DNA of 34,441 nt from UBA6109 sp035366835 (GCA_035366835.1 DAOSIS010000033.1:1-34441); one strand, 5' to 3'; positions 17,671-26,205 are shown, numbered from the stretch's first letter. Made by a program: numbers and translations. Notes: generated from the sequence alone by a model not told the origin.

Positions 17671-17822
17671 GCAGGGGGTTGAAAAAGTCCCTGTTTTGCA
17701 GGCGGTTCAAAAACGTTTCGATGCAAGGCGCGCGAGCACCGAGGAGCGGAGCGTACTGAAGTGTACGTGGGCATCCGGGGGGCGAAGCGCAACGCAGCAG
17801 ATGAGCATTTTTCAACAGCCTG
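17671..17822. repeat. three-armed 150-bp repeat element ending at a stop codon
   Basis: Two direct arms, GCAGGGGGTTGAAAAA (17671-17686) and GCAGGCGGTTCAAAAA (17699-17714), differ at 2 of 16 positions. The complementary arm TTTTTCAACAGCCTGC lies at 17807-17822, directly before the minus-strand stop codon at 17823-17825. The centre contains GCGTACTGAAGTGTACGT, a near-palindrome. Similar TTGAAAAA...TTTTTCAACA elements are, as I recall, widespread in deltaproteobacterial genomes. The 17423-17822 stretch otherwise holds only the promoter above. Confidence 0.7.
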
Positions 17823-19031
17823 CTAGCGGTTGTCGAGTTCGACCTGCTGGTAGAGGCGGTCCTGGAAGTCGGGGATGGCGGCCGCGACACGGGCCCAGGC
17901 GGAGAGCATGGGAATTCCCACGGGGTCCCGGACGAATTCGGCGACAGCGGACTTCAATGAATCCATGAACGCCTCCACGGCCTCGATTTCGCTGTGCCGG
18001 TCATAGGAGAGCCCGTTGATCAGCGAAAGGCCGTGGTACTTTTCGATGCTCACGCGGGCTTCCTGGAGGTACGACACCTGGACGGTGCGGAAGAAGGCAT
18101 CGCTCATCACGATCCCGTCCTGGGCCAGCACCCGGAAGAGGGCCTTGGCGATGTCCTCCGCCATGCGGAGGAGGCCGTTGGCCGGTTTCTCCTTGTCGAG
18201 GATCTGGTGCTTGTGCTCGTAGCGCTCGGCGATTTCCACCTGGCAGATGCGGTTGATGGAGGCATTCTGGTAGATCTCGCTGAGAAGGGACACCTCCAGG
18301 CCCCAGGTCGGCGATATGCGGATGCCCCGCGCCAGGGTTGCCAGGAGGGCGAATTCGCCGGAAAGGGCGTAGCGGAAACCGTCGAGATAGGCGAGAAAGG
18401 CATTCGTGCCGAGAATTCGTTGCAGCGACCGGATGAGGGGGGTGTAGAAGAGCCTCATCACGCGGCCGAACAGCTTGTCCGCCACCCGGACGTAATAGCC
18501 CTTGCTGAACTCGAAATCCGTGGCCGGATGGACGACGGGATAGATCAGACGGGACAGCATCTCCCGGCTGTAATTCACGATGTCGCAATCATGCAGGGCG
18601 ATCGCATAGATATCCCTCTCGGCCAGGATGCACCCCATCGTCATCCAGACCGAGCGCCCCTTGCCGGGGAAGTCCAGATCGAAGTCGGACCGCCGGAGTT
18701 CGTCGTAGAACGACTGCATCTGCGGTCCGTCGTGCCAGACGATCTTCGTCTCCACGGGAATCCGGGACATCTCCCGTTTCGCGCGGGAAAATTCGCGTTT
18801 TCCGGCCCGGTCCAGGGAAAGGACGATCTTGTGCAGGTACTTCGCTCCTTTCAATTCCTGGATGATCCCGGGCATGGCCGGGGTATCGAACTCCGAGGCC
18901 AGGGCCGGGAGCAGCAGGACGATCTTCCGCTGCCGCGCGATGGCCGTCAATTCCGCGTCGATCTCTTCGATGGGACGCGCCGCGATTCTCTGGAGGGTCG
19001 TGATCATCGCGTGCTGCCAGAAATCAGCCAT
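17823..19031 (-). CDS. GT81-like glycosyltransferase (glucosyl-3-phosphoglycerate synthase type)
   Basis: A 402-residue GT-A glycosyltransferase. The nucleotide-sugar region has GKGR (123-126) and a DxD motif as HDCD (147-150), followed by YALSGEFALL, the TWGLEVSLLSEIY segment and VEIAERYEHKHQI. This order (PGKG-DxD-GE-GxE-H) fits GT81 enzymes, which join NDP-glucose to 3-phosphoglycerate. Substrate is inferred from family and neighbours. The ATG at 19031 overlaps the previous gene's stop by 8 nt, so it is the third gene of a coupled phosphatase-GT-GT cluster. There is no signal peptide, so it is probably cytoplasmic. Confidence 0.8.
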   Translation of the reverse strand: MADFWQHAMITTLQRIAARPIEEIDAELTAIARQRKIVLLLPALASEFDTPAMPGIIQELKGAKYLHKIVLSLDRAGKREFSRAKREMSRIPVETKIVWHDGPQMQSFYDELRRSDFDLDFPGKGRSVWMTMGCILAERDIYAIALHDCDIVNYSREMLSRLIYPVVHPATDFEFSKGYYVRVADKLFGRVMRLFYTPLIRSLQRILGTNAFLAYLDGFRYALSGEFALLATLARGIRISPTWGLEVSLLSEIYQNASINRICQVEIAERYEHKHQILDKEKPANGLLRMAEDIAKALFRVLAQDGIVMSDAFFRTVQVSYLQEARVSIEKYHGLSLINGLSYDRHSEIEAVEAFMDSLKSAVAEFVRDPVGIPMLSAWARVAAAIPDFQDRLYQQVELDNR

Positions 19032-20286
19032 TTTCCGTCTCCTTTTTCCAGACGTCCAGCAGATAGGGTTTCAGCCGTTCGAAGACCTGCGCATTGGCTT
19101 CGGACTGCCGCTCGGCCTCCTCGGGAGAGGCGTCGGCGAGCTCGTTGATGAGCGACACGACGCGGGCGTAATAGAGGGGGATCATGGTGTCGAGCACCTT
19201 GAACCGCTGGCGGGGCGTGGCTTGAAAGGCGGCGGCGTAGCGGTAGATGATGCGCGCCCACGTCTCCACGGGCATACGGAAATCCTCCCGGCGCTCCGTC
19301 GCCGCCAGGGAGCGCACAGTCCTCATGTCGATGTCATCGATGGATCGTTCCCACAGGCTCTCGAAGTTGCGGAAACCGACCCGGAAGTAGTCGATGAGGC
19401 TTTCCATGTCCACTTCAAAAGGGGCGGGCTCTTGCTCGAACTCCGCACCCAGGATCGGGACGTCTTTCGAATCCGCCACGTTTTTCCAGAAGCCTTCATG
19501 CTGTTCCATCATCTGGAAGATGGACCCCACAACCTGCCGGAACATGGGGCCGAGATCGGCGGCCGGATCCTTGTGGCCGTGAATCTTGACGCCGAGGCGC
19601 GCCTGGCAGATCCGGCAGTCCCAGACGATAGCCGATGTCGTCATCCAGACGTCGATGCCGAAGCGGGCCACGTCCGTTTCCCAGACGTCCTGGTCGAGAA
19701 AGTCCTTGACCAGGCGGCCGGAGATGCCGAAGTCGCCGCCGATCGGCTGGCGGATGCGCAGGCCGTAGAGGGCCCGGGTCATGTTGTAGGCGATGGTGTT
19801 GGTGATCGTCCCGTCCAGTTTGTAGCGCCGGTAGAAGGGGGCGACGAAGTCGTACCCTTCGCGCACGAGATTGAGCACGTTTCCTATCCACTCCGGCTTG
19901 ATGGAAACAAGATCCGAATCGAATACGGCGACTGCCTTCGCCTTAAGGAAGTTGGCCGCCTCGAAAACGGCGCGCAGTCCCGAGCCCTTTCCGGGGATGC
20001 CCCGGTAGATCGTGACGATCTTCTCGATGTTGAAAGAGGGGATCTGGACGAGATTGGCGACCTCCCGCGAATCGTCGGTGGACCCGCCGTCCGATACCAT
20101 GATGACTGCACGGCATTCGCCGCAGTACTGCGAGAGGCCGGCGGCGACCGCCTGGATCACGTGGGCGATCGTTCCGCTGCTGTAGTAGGAGGGGATGCCG
20201 ACGACGATATCGGCCTGCCCCAGTTGCTCGAGTCGCAGCCGCACGTGGTTCCGCAGCGCAGTCATGAAACGGTTTGTCGTCTCCAT
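19024..20286 (-). CDS. GT2/GT78-like glycosyltransferase (mannosylglycerate synthase type)
   Basis: A 420-residue GT-A glycosyltransferase. It has VSDGGSTDDS near 64-73, GIPGKGSGLRAVF (96-108), the metal-binding FDSD (122-125), IGGDFG (182-187) and RFGIDVWMTT (208-217), then a helical C-terminal third. These spacings resemble GT78 mannosylglycerate synthase (GKGDGM, DAD, GGE, WGID). The enzyme may therefore mannosylate glycerate or glucosylglycerate; a general GT2 role cannot be excluded. Its start lies inside the preceding phosphatase gene (25-nt overlap) and its end overlaps the GT81-like gene by 8 nt. Confidence 0.8.
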   Translation of the reverse strand: METTNRFMTALRNHVRLRLEQLGQADIVVGIPSYYSSGTIAHVIQAVAAGLSQYCGECRAVIMVSDGGSTDDSREVANLVQIPSFNIEKIVTIYRGIPGKGSGLRAVFEAANFLKAKAVAVFDSDLVSIKPEWIGNVLNLVREGYDFVAPFYRRYKLDGTITNTIAYNMTRALYGLRIRQPIGGDFGISGRLVKDFLDQDVWETDVARFGIDVWMTTSAIVWDCRICQARLGVKIHGHKDPAADLGPMFRQVVGSIFQMMEQHEGFWKNVADSKDVPILGAEFEQEPAPFEVDMESLIDYFRVGFRNFESLWERSIDDIDMRTVRSLAATERREDFRMPVETWARIIYRYAAAFQATPRQRFKVLDTMIPLYYARVVSLINELADASPEEAERQSEANAQVFERLKPYLLDVWKKETENG

Positions 20287-21113
20287 CGTTCGTCCCTCCG
20301 ATTGTCGCGGTCGCCCTTCCCCCCGGAGAGGATGCGGTCCACCACCGCACTCCACCCGGAACTCCCGGGATAAGGGGCAATGATGAGGTTCGGGAGGCGG
20401 ATATCCTCGCGGGTTCCGTCGGGCCGCGGGATCAGTACGGGCTGATCCACCTCTCCGAGCATGGGCAGATCGTTCCGGCTGTCGCCGATGGCGACGCTTC
20501 GCCGGACCCCTCCGCAGAAACGGGCATAGAGGCCGAGCAGCTTCCTCACGGCCCGGCCCTTGTCCTGTCCCGCGCCGATCAGGTGATGGAACCTGCCACC
20601 GGAGGTGACCTTCAGGCCCCGGCGGGCCGCTTCCGCTTCCAGATCCGGCAACCCGGATGGATCGGCGATCAGAAAGGGCTCGGAAAATTCCCTGGTCCGG
20701 GCCAGCGCGGCCTGTTCGACGGAAAGTCCGGTCAGTTCCGCGATCTCCGCGGTTTCGAGATCCCCGAAGCCGCGGATGGGAAAACGGCCCTTCATTTCGG
20801 CCACGAAGGCCCGGATCTCCGCATAGGTCTCTCCCATGCGAATCCGTCGGTAAGGCGGCAGGCGGTCCCCCTCTCTGCACGCGGTTCCGAAATAGTCCTC
20901 GGGAAAGAAGACGGCGCCGCCGTTTTCGACGACAAAGGGATCGCGGATATCCAAGGCGGCCTGGATCCTTTCGACCTCGGCCCTTGTCTTGCTCGTCGCG
21001 AAGATGAGGGGAACCCGTTCTTCCCTGATCCTTGCGACCGTCCGGGCCGCGCCTTCCCAGGAGTAGGTGGCGTGATCGAGGAGTGTGCCGTCGAGGTCGG
21101 TGAAAATCAGCAT
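20262..21113 (-). CDS. HAD phosphatase of the mannosyl-3-phosphoglycerate phosphatase family
   Basis: A 283-residue HAD-superfamily hydrolase of the Cof/MPGP branch. Motif I is FTDLDGTLLD with nucleophile D6 and D8. Motif II Ser/Thr is in FATSKTR, motif III Lys in GAGQDKGRAV, and motif IV is AIGDSRNDLPML. The cap has the MPGP-like VVENGGAVFFPEDYF. It likely removes phosphate from glucosyl- or mannosyl-3-phosphoglycerate made by the cluster's GT81-like enzyme. ATG 21113 has AGAGGG 7 nt upstream; a longer open frame upstream lacks a site. First gene of the cluster. Confidence 0.85.
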   Translation of the reverse strand: MLIFTDLDGTLLDHATYSWEGAARTVARIREERVPLIFATSKTRAEVERIQAALDIRDPFVVENGGAVFFPEDYFGTACREGDRLPPYRRIRMGETYAEIRAFVAEMKGRFPIRGFGDLETAEIAELTGLSVEQAALARTREFSEPFLIADPSGLPDLEAEAARRGLKVTSGGRFHHLIGAGQDKGRAVRKLLGLYARFCGGVRRSVAIGDSRNDLPMLGEVDQPVLIPRPDGTREDIRLPNLIIAPYPGSSGWSAVVDRILSGGKGDRDNRRDERWRRQTVS

Positions 21114-21242
21114 CCGCGTGCCCTCTTTCTGGAAAAAGATTCCCCCGCCGGGATGAAGGCCGTTTCTGCTCTTCGGCGGTACAGGGGAGTCCGGACAAGG
21201 ACGAAAAAGAGGCCTGAAGAACACACCGGAAATCGATGTTTC

Positions 21243-21272
21243 TTTATAACACGCCGCCCGACGGGGAAACAA
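21243..21272 (-). promoter_or_regulatory. candidate promoter of the glycosylglycerate cluster
   Basis: On the minus strand TTGTTT (21267-21272) and TATAAA (21243-21248) are 18 bp apart and about 130 bp upstream of the phosphatase ATG. On the other strand a TATAGA (21307-21312) lies about 30 bp before the MgtE-like gene with only a weak -35, so this 225-bp gap is probably divergent. Confidence 0.4.
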
Positions 21273-21338
21273 CACAAAAAGACTTTTGTATCGTCATCAG
21301 GCGTGCTATAGACACCCCACAACCTGGAGGTTTGCACC

Positions 21339-22601
21339 ATGCCGGCGACGCCCGATCCTCAGGTTTTTCTGTTCTTGAGCCGGATTTTGAACCAAGAGAT
21401 CTTCGATCCCGAGGGCCGGGTCCTGGGCCGGATCGGCGATCTCATGGCCGTGCTGTCCGAGCCTTATCCCGTGGTGACGGCCGCCCTGGTAAGATCCAGG
21501 GCGAGGCGGGAACCCCTGCTCCTTTCCTGGCGGAAAATCCGGGAAGAAGGGGGGCGTCACATCGCCGCCGAAATTGCGCCTGCCGACTGGCGGAGCCCGG
21601 CGCTCCGCAACGGCGATATCCTTCTGCGCGAGGCGCTCCTGGACAAACAGGTCGTGGACACCGACGGCGCCAAGATCCGGCGTGTCAACGACCTTCAGTT
21701 TCTGAAGAGCCGCGGGGCGCTGCATCTGGTGCACGTCGACGTCGGTTTCCGGGGGTTGATGAGGCGGGTCGGACTCGAGAAGGCGGTCGATAGGCTGCTC
21801 ATGTCGCTCTTCGACTACAAGCTTCCCGACCAGTTCATCTCCTGGAAATTCGTCCAGCCGATTTCGACGCCGGACCTCCTGCGCCTGAAGATCGCCCAGG
21901 ACCGCCTCTCGCAGCTCCACCCGGCGGATCTGGCCGACATCATCGAGGAGTTGAACGTCCATCAGCGGACCGCCGTCTTCCAGACGCTGGATGTGGAAAC
22001 GGCCGCGGAAACCCTCGAAGAAACGGATCCCAAGATCCAGGTGAAGCTCATCGAAGACATGCCGCCGGAGAGCGCCTCGGACATCATCGAGGAGATGTCG
22101 CTGAGCGAGGCGGCCGACCTCATCGGCGACCTCTCCAAGGACAAGGCGGAAGTGATCCTTAAGGAGATGGAGAAAGAGAGCGCCGAGGATATCAAGGAGC
22201 TGCTCGTTCATCCGGAGGAAAAGGCCGGCGGCCTGATGACGACGTCGTTCGTCCGCTTTCCGCCGAGCACGACGGCGGCGGACGCACTCGCCCGGCTCCG
22301 CAGGGAGGCGGGGGAGGTGGAACTGATCTATTACGCCTACGTCGTGGATGCGGAAGACCATCTCCTGGGCGCGATCAGCCTGCGCGATCTTCTCGTGGCT
22401 TCCGACGAATGCAAGATCGATGAACTGATGGACACCCGCATCGTGACCGTCGGCCTCGATGCCGACAAGCGTGAGATCGCGGGGCATTTCGCCAAGTACG
22501 GGATCATTGCGATCCCCGTGGTGGACAAGGACGGCAAAATCGAGGGGGTCATCGATTTCAAGAACCTCCTCGAGGCCGTCGCGCCCGAACTGGGCCAGTA
22601 G
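21339..22601 (+). CDS. soluble PRC-barrel / MgtE_N / CBS-pair protein
   Basis: A 420-residue protein with no membrane segment. Two PRC-barrel-like modules occupy about 1-160 (FDPEGRVLGRIGDLMAVLSE; VVDTDGAKIRRVNDLQFL). A superhelical MgtE_N domain runs from about 195 to 295 (LHPADLADIIEELN ... LIEDMPPESASDIIEEM), and a CBS pair ends the protein (GGLMTTSFVRFP ... GIIAIPVVDKDGKIEGVIDF). In MgtE channels the N and CBS domains sense cytosolic Mg2+ and gate the pore; here the pore domain is missing. The adjacent NRAMP-like gene may supply it. TGGAGG (21325-21330) lies 8 nt before the ATG. Confidence 0.9.
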   Translation: MPATPDPQVFLFLSRILNQEIFDPEGRVLGRIGDLMAVLSEPYPVVTAALVRSRARREPLLLSWRKIREEGGRHIAAEIAPADWRSPALRNGDILLREALLDKQVVDTDGAKIRRVNDLQFLKSRGALHLVHVDVGFRGLMRRVGLEKAVDRLLMSLFDYKLPDQFISWKFVQPISTPDLLRLKIAQDRLSQLHPADLADIIEELNVHQRTAVFQTLDVETAAETLEETDPKIQVKLIEDMPPESASDIIEEMSLSEAADLIGDLSKDKAEVILKEMEKESAEDIKELLVHPEEKAGGLMTTSFVRFPPSTTAADALARLRREAGEVELIYYAYVVDAEDHLLGAISLRDLLVASDECKIDELMDTRIVTVGLDADKREIAGHFAKYGIIAIPVVDKDGKIEGVIDFKNLLEAVAPELGQ

Positions 22602-22748
22602 AGGCCCGATTCCACGGCGACTCAATCCCGGCGGACGCGCCGCGCCGGTGAACGAACGAAAGGACGGACTTTCTTCCCGGAGGATCGAACTTCCCCGCGC
22701 CTGCTGCGGAGTTCTTCGATCGTCCGTGAACAGAGGCGAACCGCTTCC

Positions 22749-24035
22749 ATGGCCGAACGCGACCCGGAACAGAAGAAGACCCCGCGATTCTTCGACGCCT
22801 TCTCCGGCAGGGGATTCTGGCGATCTGCCGGCATTTTTTTCGCCCTGATCGGCCCCGGCATCATCACCTCCAACGTCGACAACGACGCGGGCGGCATCAC
22901 GACCTATTCGCTCGCCGGCGCGCAGTACGGCCTGTCGCTTCTGTGGACCCTCATCCCCATCACCGTCGCGCTCATCATCATCCAGGAGATGTGCGCCCGC
23001 ATGGGCGTGATCTCCGGCAAGGGGCTCTCCGATCTCATCCGCGAGCGGTTCGGCGCCAAGGTCACGTTCTACCTGATGGTCGTCCTCTTCTTCACGAACC
23101 TGGGCAACACCGTCGCCGAATTCGCGGGGGTTGCGGCCAGCCTCGAGATTTTCGGCATCGGCCGGCACATCTCGGTGCCCGCGGCCGCCGCGCTCGTCTG
23201 GTGGATCGTGGTGAAGGGAAATTACAAGTCGGTGGAGAAGGTATTCCTTTTTGCCTGCGTGTTCTACCTGTCCTACGTCATCTCCGGCTTCATGGGCAAA
23301 CCCGACTGGACGGAGATCGGCATGGCTTTTGTGTCTCCCACGGTCCGCATGGACGCCGGATTTCTGACCATGTCGCTGGCCCTGGTGGGAACGACGATCG
23401 CCCCCTGGATGCAGTTCTACCTGCAGTCCTCCGTCGTGGACAAGGGATTGAAGGCGAAGGACTACAAGTACCTCCGGATGGACGTGGTCCTGGGGTCGTT
23501 CACGGTCAACCTCGTCGCCTTCTTCATCATCATGCTGTGCGCCGTGACGATTTTCCAGGCGGGGATCCGCATCGAGACGGCCAAGGACGCGGCGCTGGCC
23601 CTGGCGCCCCTGGCCGGCGATTATTCTTCCTGGCTGTTCGCGGTCGGACTGCTGAACGCCTCCCTGTTCGCGGCCTCCATCCTGCCCCTGTCGACGGCCT
23701 ATACCATCTGCGAGGCCTTCGGCTGGGAGTCCAGCCTCGACCGCAAGTTCGTCGAGGCCCCGCACTTCTACGGCCTCTATTCGCTGATGATTTTCGTCAG
23801 CGCGGGGATCATTCTCCTGCCGGACATTCCGCTGATCTCCATCATGTTCTACACCCAGGTCGCCAACGGGCTGCTCCTGCCGGTCGTCCTTCTCTTCATG
23901 CTCTACCTGATCAACGACCGGCGGATCATGGGGACGTACGTGAACGGTCCCGCCATGAACATCGTTGCATGGGGTACGGTCATCGTCCTGATCGGCATGT
24001 CCGTCGCCATGGTGATCTTTTCGCTCCTGGCGTAG
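22749..24035 (+). CDS. NRAMP-family divalent metal transporter, Mg2+-type (NRMT-like) by its site residues
   Basis: Inner-membrane transporter of 428 residues with about 11 hydrophobic helices. Helix 1 reads GPGIITSNVDNDAGG, so the canonical DPGN becomes D46-A-G-G49: the Asp is kept, the Asn is lost. Helix 6 reads GTTIAPWMQFY, with A218 where Mn2+/Fe2+ NRAMPs have the metal-binding Met of AxxMPH; the His is also absent. Loss of the Met is the hallmark of NRAMP-related magnesium transporters such as that of Eggerthella lenta. With the upstream MgtE_N/CBS protein this points to Mg2+ (or Mg2+/Mn2+) uptake, as an inference. It lies 147 bp after that gene on the same strand. Confidence 0.88.
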   Translation: MAERDPEQKKTPRFFDAFSGRGFWRSAGIFFALIGPGIITSNVDNDAGGITTYSLAGAQYGLSLLWTLIPITVALIIIQEMCARMGVISGKGLSDLIRERFGAKVTFYLMVVLFFTNLGNTVAEFAGVAASLEIFGIGRHISVPAAAALVWWIVVKGNYKSVEKVFLFACVFYLSYVISGFMGKPDWTEIGMAFVSPTVRMDAGFLTMSLALVGTTIAPWMQFYLQSSVVDKGLKAKDYKYLRMDVVLGSFTVNLVAFFIIMLCAVTIFQAGIRIETAKDAALALAPLAGDYSSWLFAVGLLNASLFAASILPLSTAYTICEAFGWESSLDRKFVEAPHFYGLYSLMIFVSAGIILLPDIPLISIMFYTQVANGLLLPVVLLFMLYLINDRRIMGTYVNGPAMNIVAWGTVIVLIGMSVAMVIFSLLA

Positions 24036-24090
24036 AAGGCTGGGAGCACGCAATATCCATGCTTCAGGGACGCGGGCGGAAAGGGACGGG

Positions 24091-25011
24091 ATGAAGCGCA
24101 GGGTGACCACGGTCATTGATCGGGAGAGGTGCATCGGCTGCGGGGACTGCATCCGCGTGTGCCCGTCGGGTACGCTCTCCCTCGTCGACGGAAAGGCGGC
24201 CGTGACTGGAGAACGCTCGCTCGGCTGCGGGCAATGTGCGGCGGTCTGTCCGGCCGGAGCCGTTTCCGTGGGCGCCATCGATCCCGCCATGCTGGAATTC
24301 GCCACGTTCCGCCCGTGCGGGGATTGGATTCCCTGGGGCGGCTTCGACGCGGCGAAGTTGGCACAGCTCATGGCCTCGCGGCGATCCTGCCGCAATTTCC
24401 AGGACCGCCCCGTCGGGCGGGCGATCCTCGAAGACCTCGTCAAGGTGGCGGCTCTGGCGCCGTCCGGCACGAACAGTCAAGTCTGGACGTTCACGATCCT
24501 GCCGACGCGGCGGGAGCTGGTCGCCCTCGGCGAGAGGATTCTTCCCCTGTTCGATCGCCTCAACCGGCTGTCGCGCAGCGCCGTGTTGCGCAATGTCGCC
24601 AAGGGGCTCGGCCGGCCGGAGCTGGACGGGTACTACCGGGAGTACGCCCGGTCCGTTGAAGAGGCGATCGACGCGTGGCGGAAGGGGGGGCGCGACCGGC
24701 TCTTTCACGGGGCGGCGGCGGCGATCGTCATCTGCAGCAGGCCGGGGGGAAGCTGCCCTGCCGAGGATGCCCTGCTGGCGGCCCAGAACCTTCTGTTGGC
24801 GTCACACGCCATGGGGCTGGGGACGTGCCTCGTCGGCTTTGCGGTCGCTGCCATGCGCCGGGATTCCTCCCTGCAGAAATTTCTGGGAATTCCGGAGAGG
24901 GAGAAGGTCCATGCCGTCGTCGCCCTGGGATATCCGGCGGTGGAGTACCGCCGCCCGGCAGGGCGCAAGAAGGCGGTCATGCGGTATTTCGAGCTGGAAG
25001 GCCCGGCATGA
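24091..25011 (+). CDS. ferredoxin-nitroreductase fusion protein
   Basis: A 306-residue protein. Residues 1-60 are a 2x[4Fe-4S] ferredoxin-like domain: CIGCGDCIRVCP (C14, C17, C20, C24) and SLGCGQCAAVCP (C46, C49, C53). The second cluster has Ser43 where the first Cys is expected. From about 90 a nitroreductase FMN-binding domain follows (SRRSCRNFQDRPV, LAPSGTNSQVWTFTIL, AEDALLAAQNLLLASHAMGLGTC, VVALGYP). Such fusions pass electrons from ferredoxin pools to FMN; the substrate is unknown. ATG 24091 has AGGGA close upstream. It is separated by 55 bp from the NRAMP-like gene. Confidence 0.9.
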   Translation: MKRRVTTVIDRERCIGCGDCIRVCPSGTLSLVDGKAAVTGERSLGCGQCAAVCPAGAVSVGAIDPAMLEFATFRPCGDWIPWGGFDAAKLAQLMASRRSCRNFQDRPVGRAILEDLVKVAALAPSGTNSQVWTFTILPTRRELVALGERILPLFDRLNRLSRSAVLRNVAKGLGRPELDGYYREYARSVEEAIDAWRKGGRDRLFHGAAAAIVICSRPGGSCPAEDALLAAQNLLLASHAMGLGTCLVGFAVAAMRRDSSLQKFLGIPEREKVHAVVALGYPAVEYRRPAGRKKAVMRYFELEGPA

Positions 25012-25062
25012 GCCGCGGCACGGCGCCGCGGGGGACGGGAGGCGGTCCCGCTGCGCGGGGCC

Positions 25063-25680
25063 CTAACGGAGGATCTGTCCGATCCGGCTCCAGCGGACGC
25101 TGCTTTCCTCGCCGTTCCACGACCAGTAGATGATCATGGCCTTTCCCATGACGTCCTTCAGATCCACAAATCCGAAGAAACGGCTGTCGTAACTCTGATC
25201 CCGGTTGTCCCCCATGACGAAGATCTTGCCCGGCGGGACCGTGACGGGCCCGAAGTTGTCCCTCTTCTGCATGGCTGCCGGGATCACGACGTCGTCCGTG
25301 TAGACCCCGTACAGGTCTTCATAGGGGTTCCCGTTCAAGAGAATCGTCTTGTTGCGGATTTCGACCGTATCGCCGGCCACCCCGATCAGCCTCTTGATGA
25401 AATCCTTGGAGCGGTCTTCCGGATAGATGAAGACGACGATATCGCCGCGCTTCGGCTCCGTCACCGGAATGAGCGTTGAACGCAGCAGGGGGATCTTGAC
25501 GCCGTAGATGAACTTGTTGACGAGAATGTGGTCGCCGATCTGGAGCGTCGGTTTCATGGAGCCCGACGGAATCTTGAAGGCCTGGACGATGAAGGTCCGG
25601 ATGAAGAACGCGATGAGGATCGCGATGAGGATCGCCTCCACATATTCCTGGATTTTCGACTTCGGTTTCGACATGGACAC
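25063..25680 (-). CDS. lepB: signal peptidase I
   Basis: Membrane serine protease that removes signal peptides from Sec-exported proteins; 205 residues. One N-terminal membrane anchor (about 13-32) is followed by box B with the catalytic Ser (S41 in PSGSMKPTL), box D with the catalytic Lys (K96 in FIKRLIGVAGD) and box E GDNRDQSYDSR. Start taken at GTG 25680, where GGAG lies 5 nt upstream; ATG 25674, two codons on, would have an 11-nt spacing. It is the last gene of the mazG-to-lepB series and converges on the nitroreductase gene. Placement after secDF and yajC matches its role in export. Confidence 0.96.
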   Translation of the reverse strand: MSMSKPKSKIQEYVEAILIAILIAFFIRTFIVQAFKIPSGSMKPTLQIGDHILVNKFIYGVKIPLLRSTLIPVTEPKRGDIVVFIYPEDRSKDFIKRLIGVAGDTVEIRNKTILLNGNPYEDLYGVYTDDVVIPAAMQKRDNFGPVTVPPGKIFVMGDNRDQSYDSRFFGFVDLKDVMGKAMIIYWSWNGEESSVRWSRIGQILR

Positions 25681-25690
25681 GGGTTCTCCC

Positions 25691-26203
25691 TTATGAATAG
25701 ATCTTCGCCAGTACGATCACGGCCATCGCCAACGCGCACAATCCCTTGAAAAGAATGCCGGCGGCCGTGCCGAGGAGGGCGCCCCACGCCGCCCGCAGGG
25801 CGGGTTTGATCCGGCGCTGCCGCAGGACTTCCGCAGCGAGCATTCCCACGAAACTTCCGAGAAACATGCCCAGGAGCGCCCCTGCGCCGAACAGCAGCGG
25901 CGCCAGCAGGACCGCACCCAGGATTCCGCCGGCCAGGGAGGCCCAGAAGGCCTTCCGCGACGCTCCGAACCGCGCCGCCCCCATCATCCCCAGGATGAAC
26001 TCGCCGGCCTCGGCCGAAACGGACAGGATCGCCAGCACGGCCAGCACCCGGAAACCGATGGGTTCGAAACCGGTGAAGAGGGCGTACACAAAGGAGGCGA
26101 CCAGGATCAGGACCGTTCCCGGCAGGCTGAAGACCGTGGCGAAAATCCCGGCGGCGAGCGCCAGGATGAACAGTGTCAGTCCCGCTGCTTCGAGAGGGAT
26201 CAA
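25691..26203 (-). CDS. DUF456 family membrane protein
   Basis: A 170-residue, very hydrophobic protein with four to six membrane helices. It shows the glycine-rich repeats typical of DUF456 (SLPGTVLILVASFVYAL; GGILGAVLLAPLLFGAGALL). The function of the family is unknown. The reading frame starts at TTG 26203, immediately after the secF stop (26206-26208), with no ATG nearby, so translation is probably coupled to secF. lepB follows within 10 bp. Confidence 0.85.
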   Translation of the reverse strand: MIPLEAAGLTLFILALAAGIFATVFSLPGTVLILVASFVYALFTGFEPIGFRVLAVLAILSVSAEAGEFILGMMGAARFGASRKAFWASLAGGILGAVLLAPLLFGAGALLGMFLGSFVGMLAAEVLRQRRIKPALRAAWGALLGTAAGILFKGLCALAMAVIVLAKIYS

Positions 26204-26205
26204 GG

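Noticed and set aside
21306..24470. Very long open frame on the minus strand opposite the MgtE-like and NRAMP-like genes
   Set aside because: Composition is the low-complexity, Arg/Asp/His-rich type that antisense frames of GC-rich genes give; the + strand genes have clear domains.
25012..25062. Hairpin CCGCGGC/GCCGCGG between the nitroreductase gene and lepB as a shared terminator
   Set aside because: Short stem (7 bp) without a T tract on either strand; termination there is likely but not shown by sequence.
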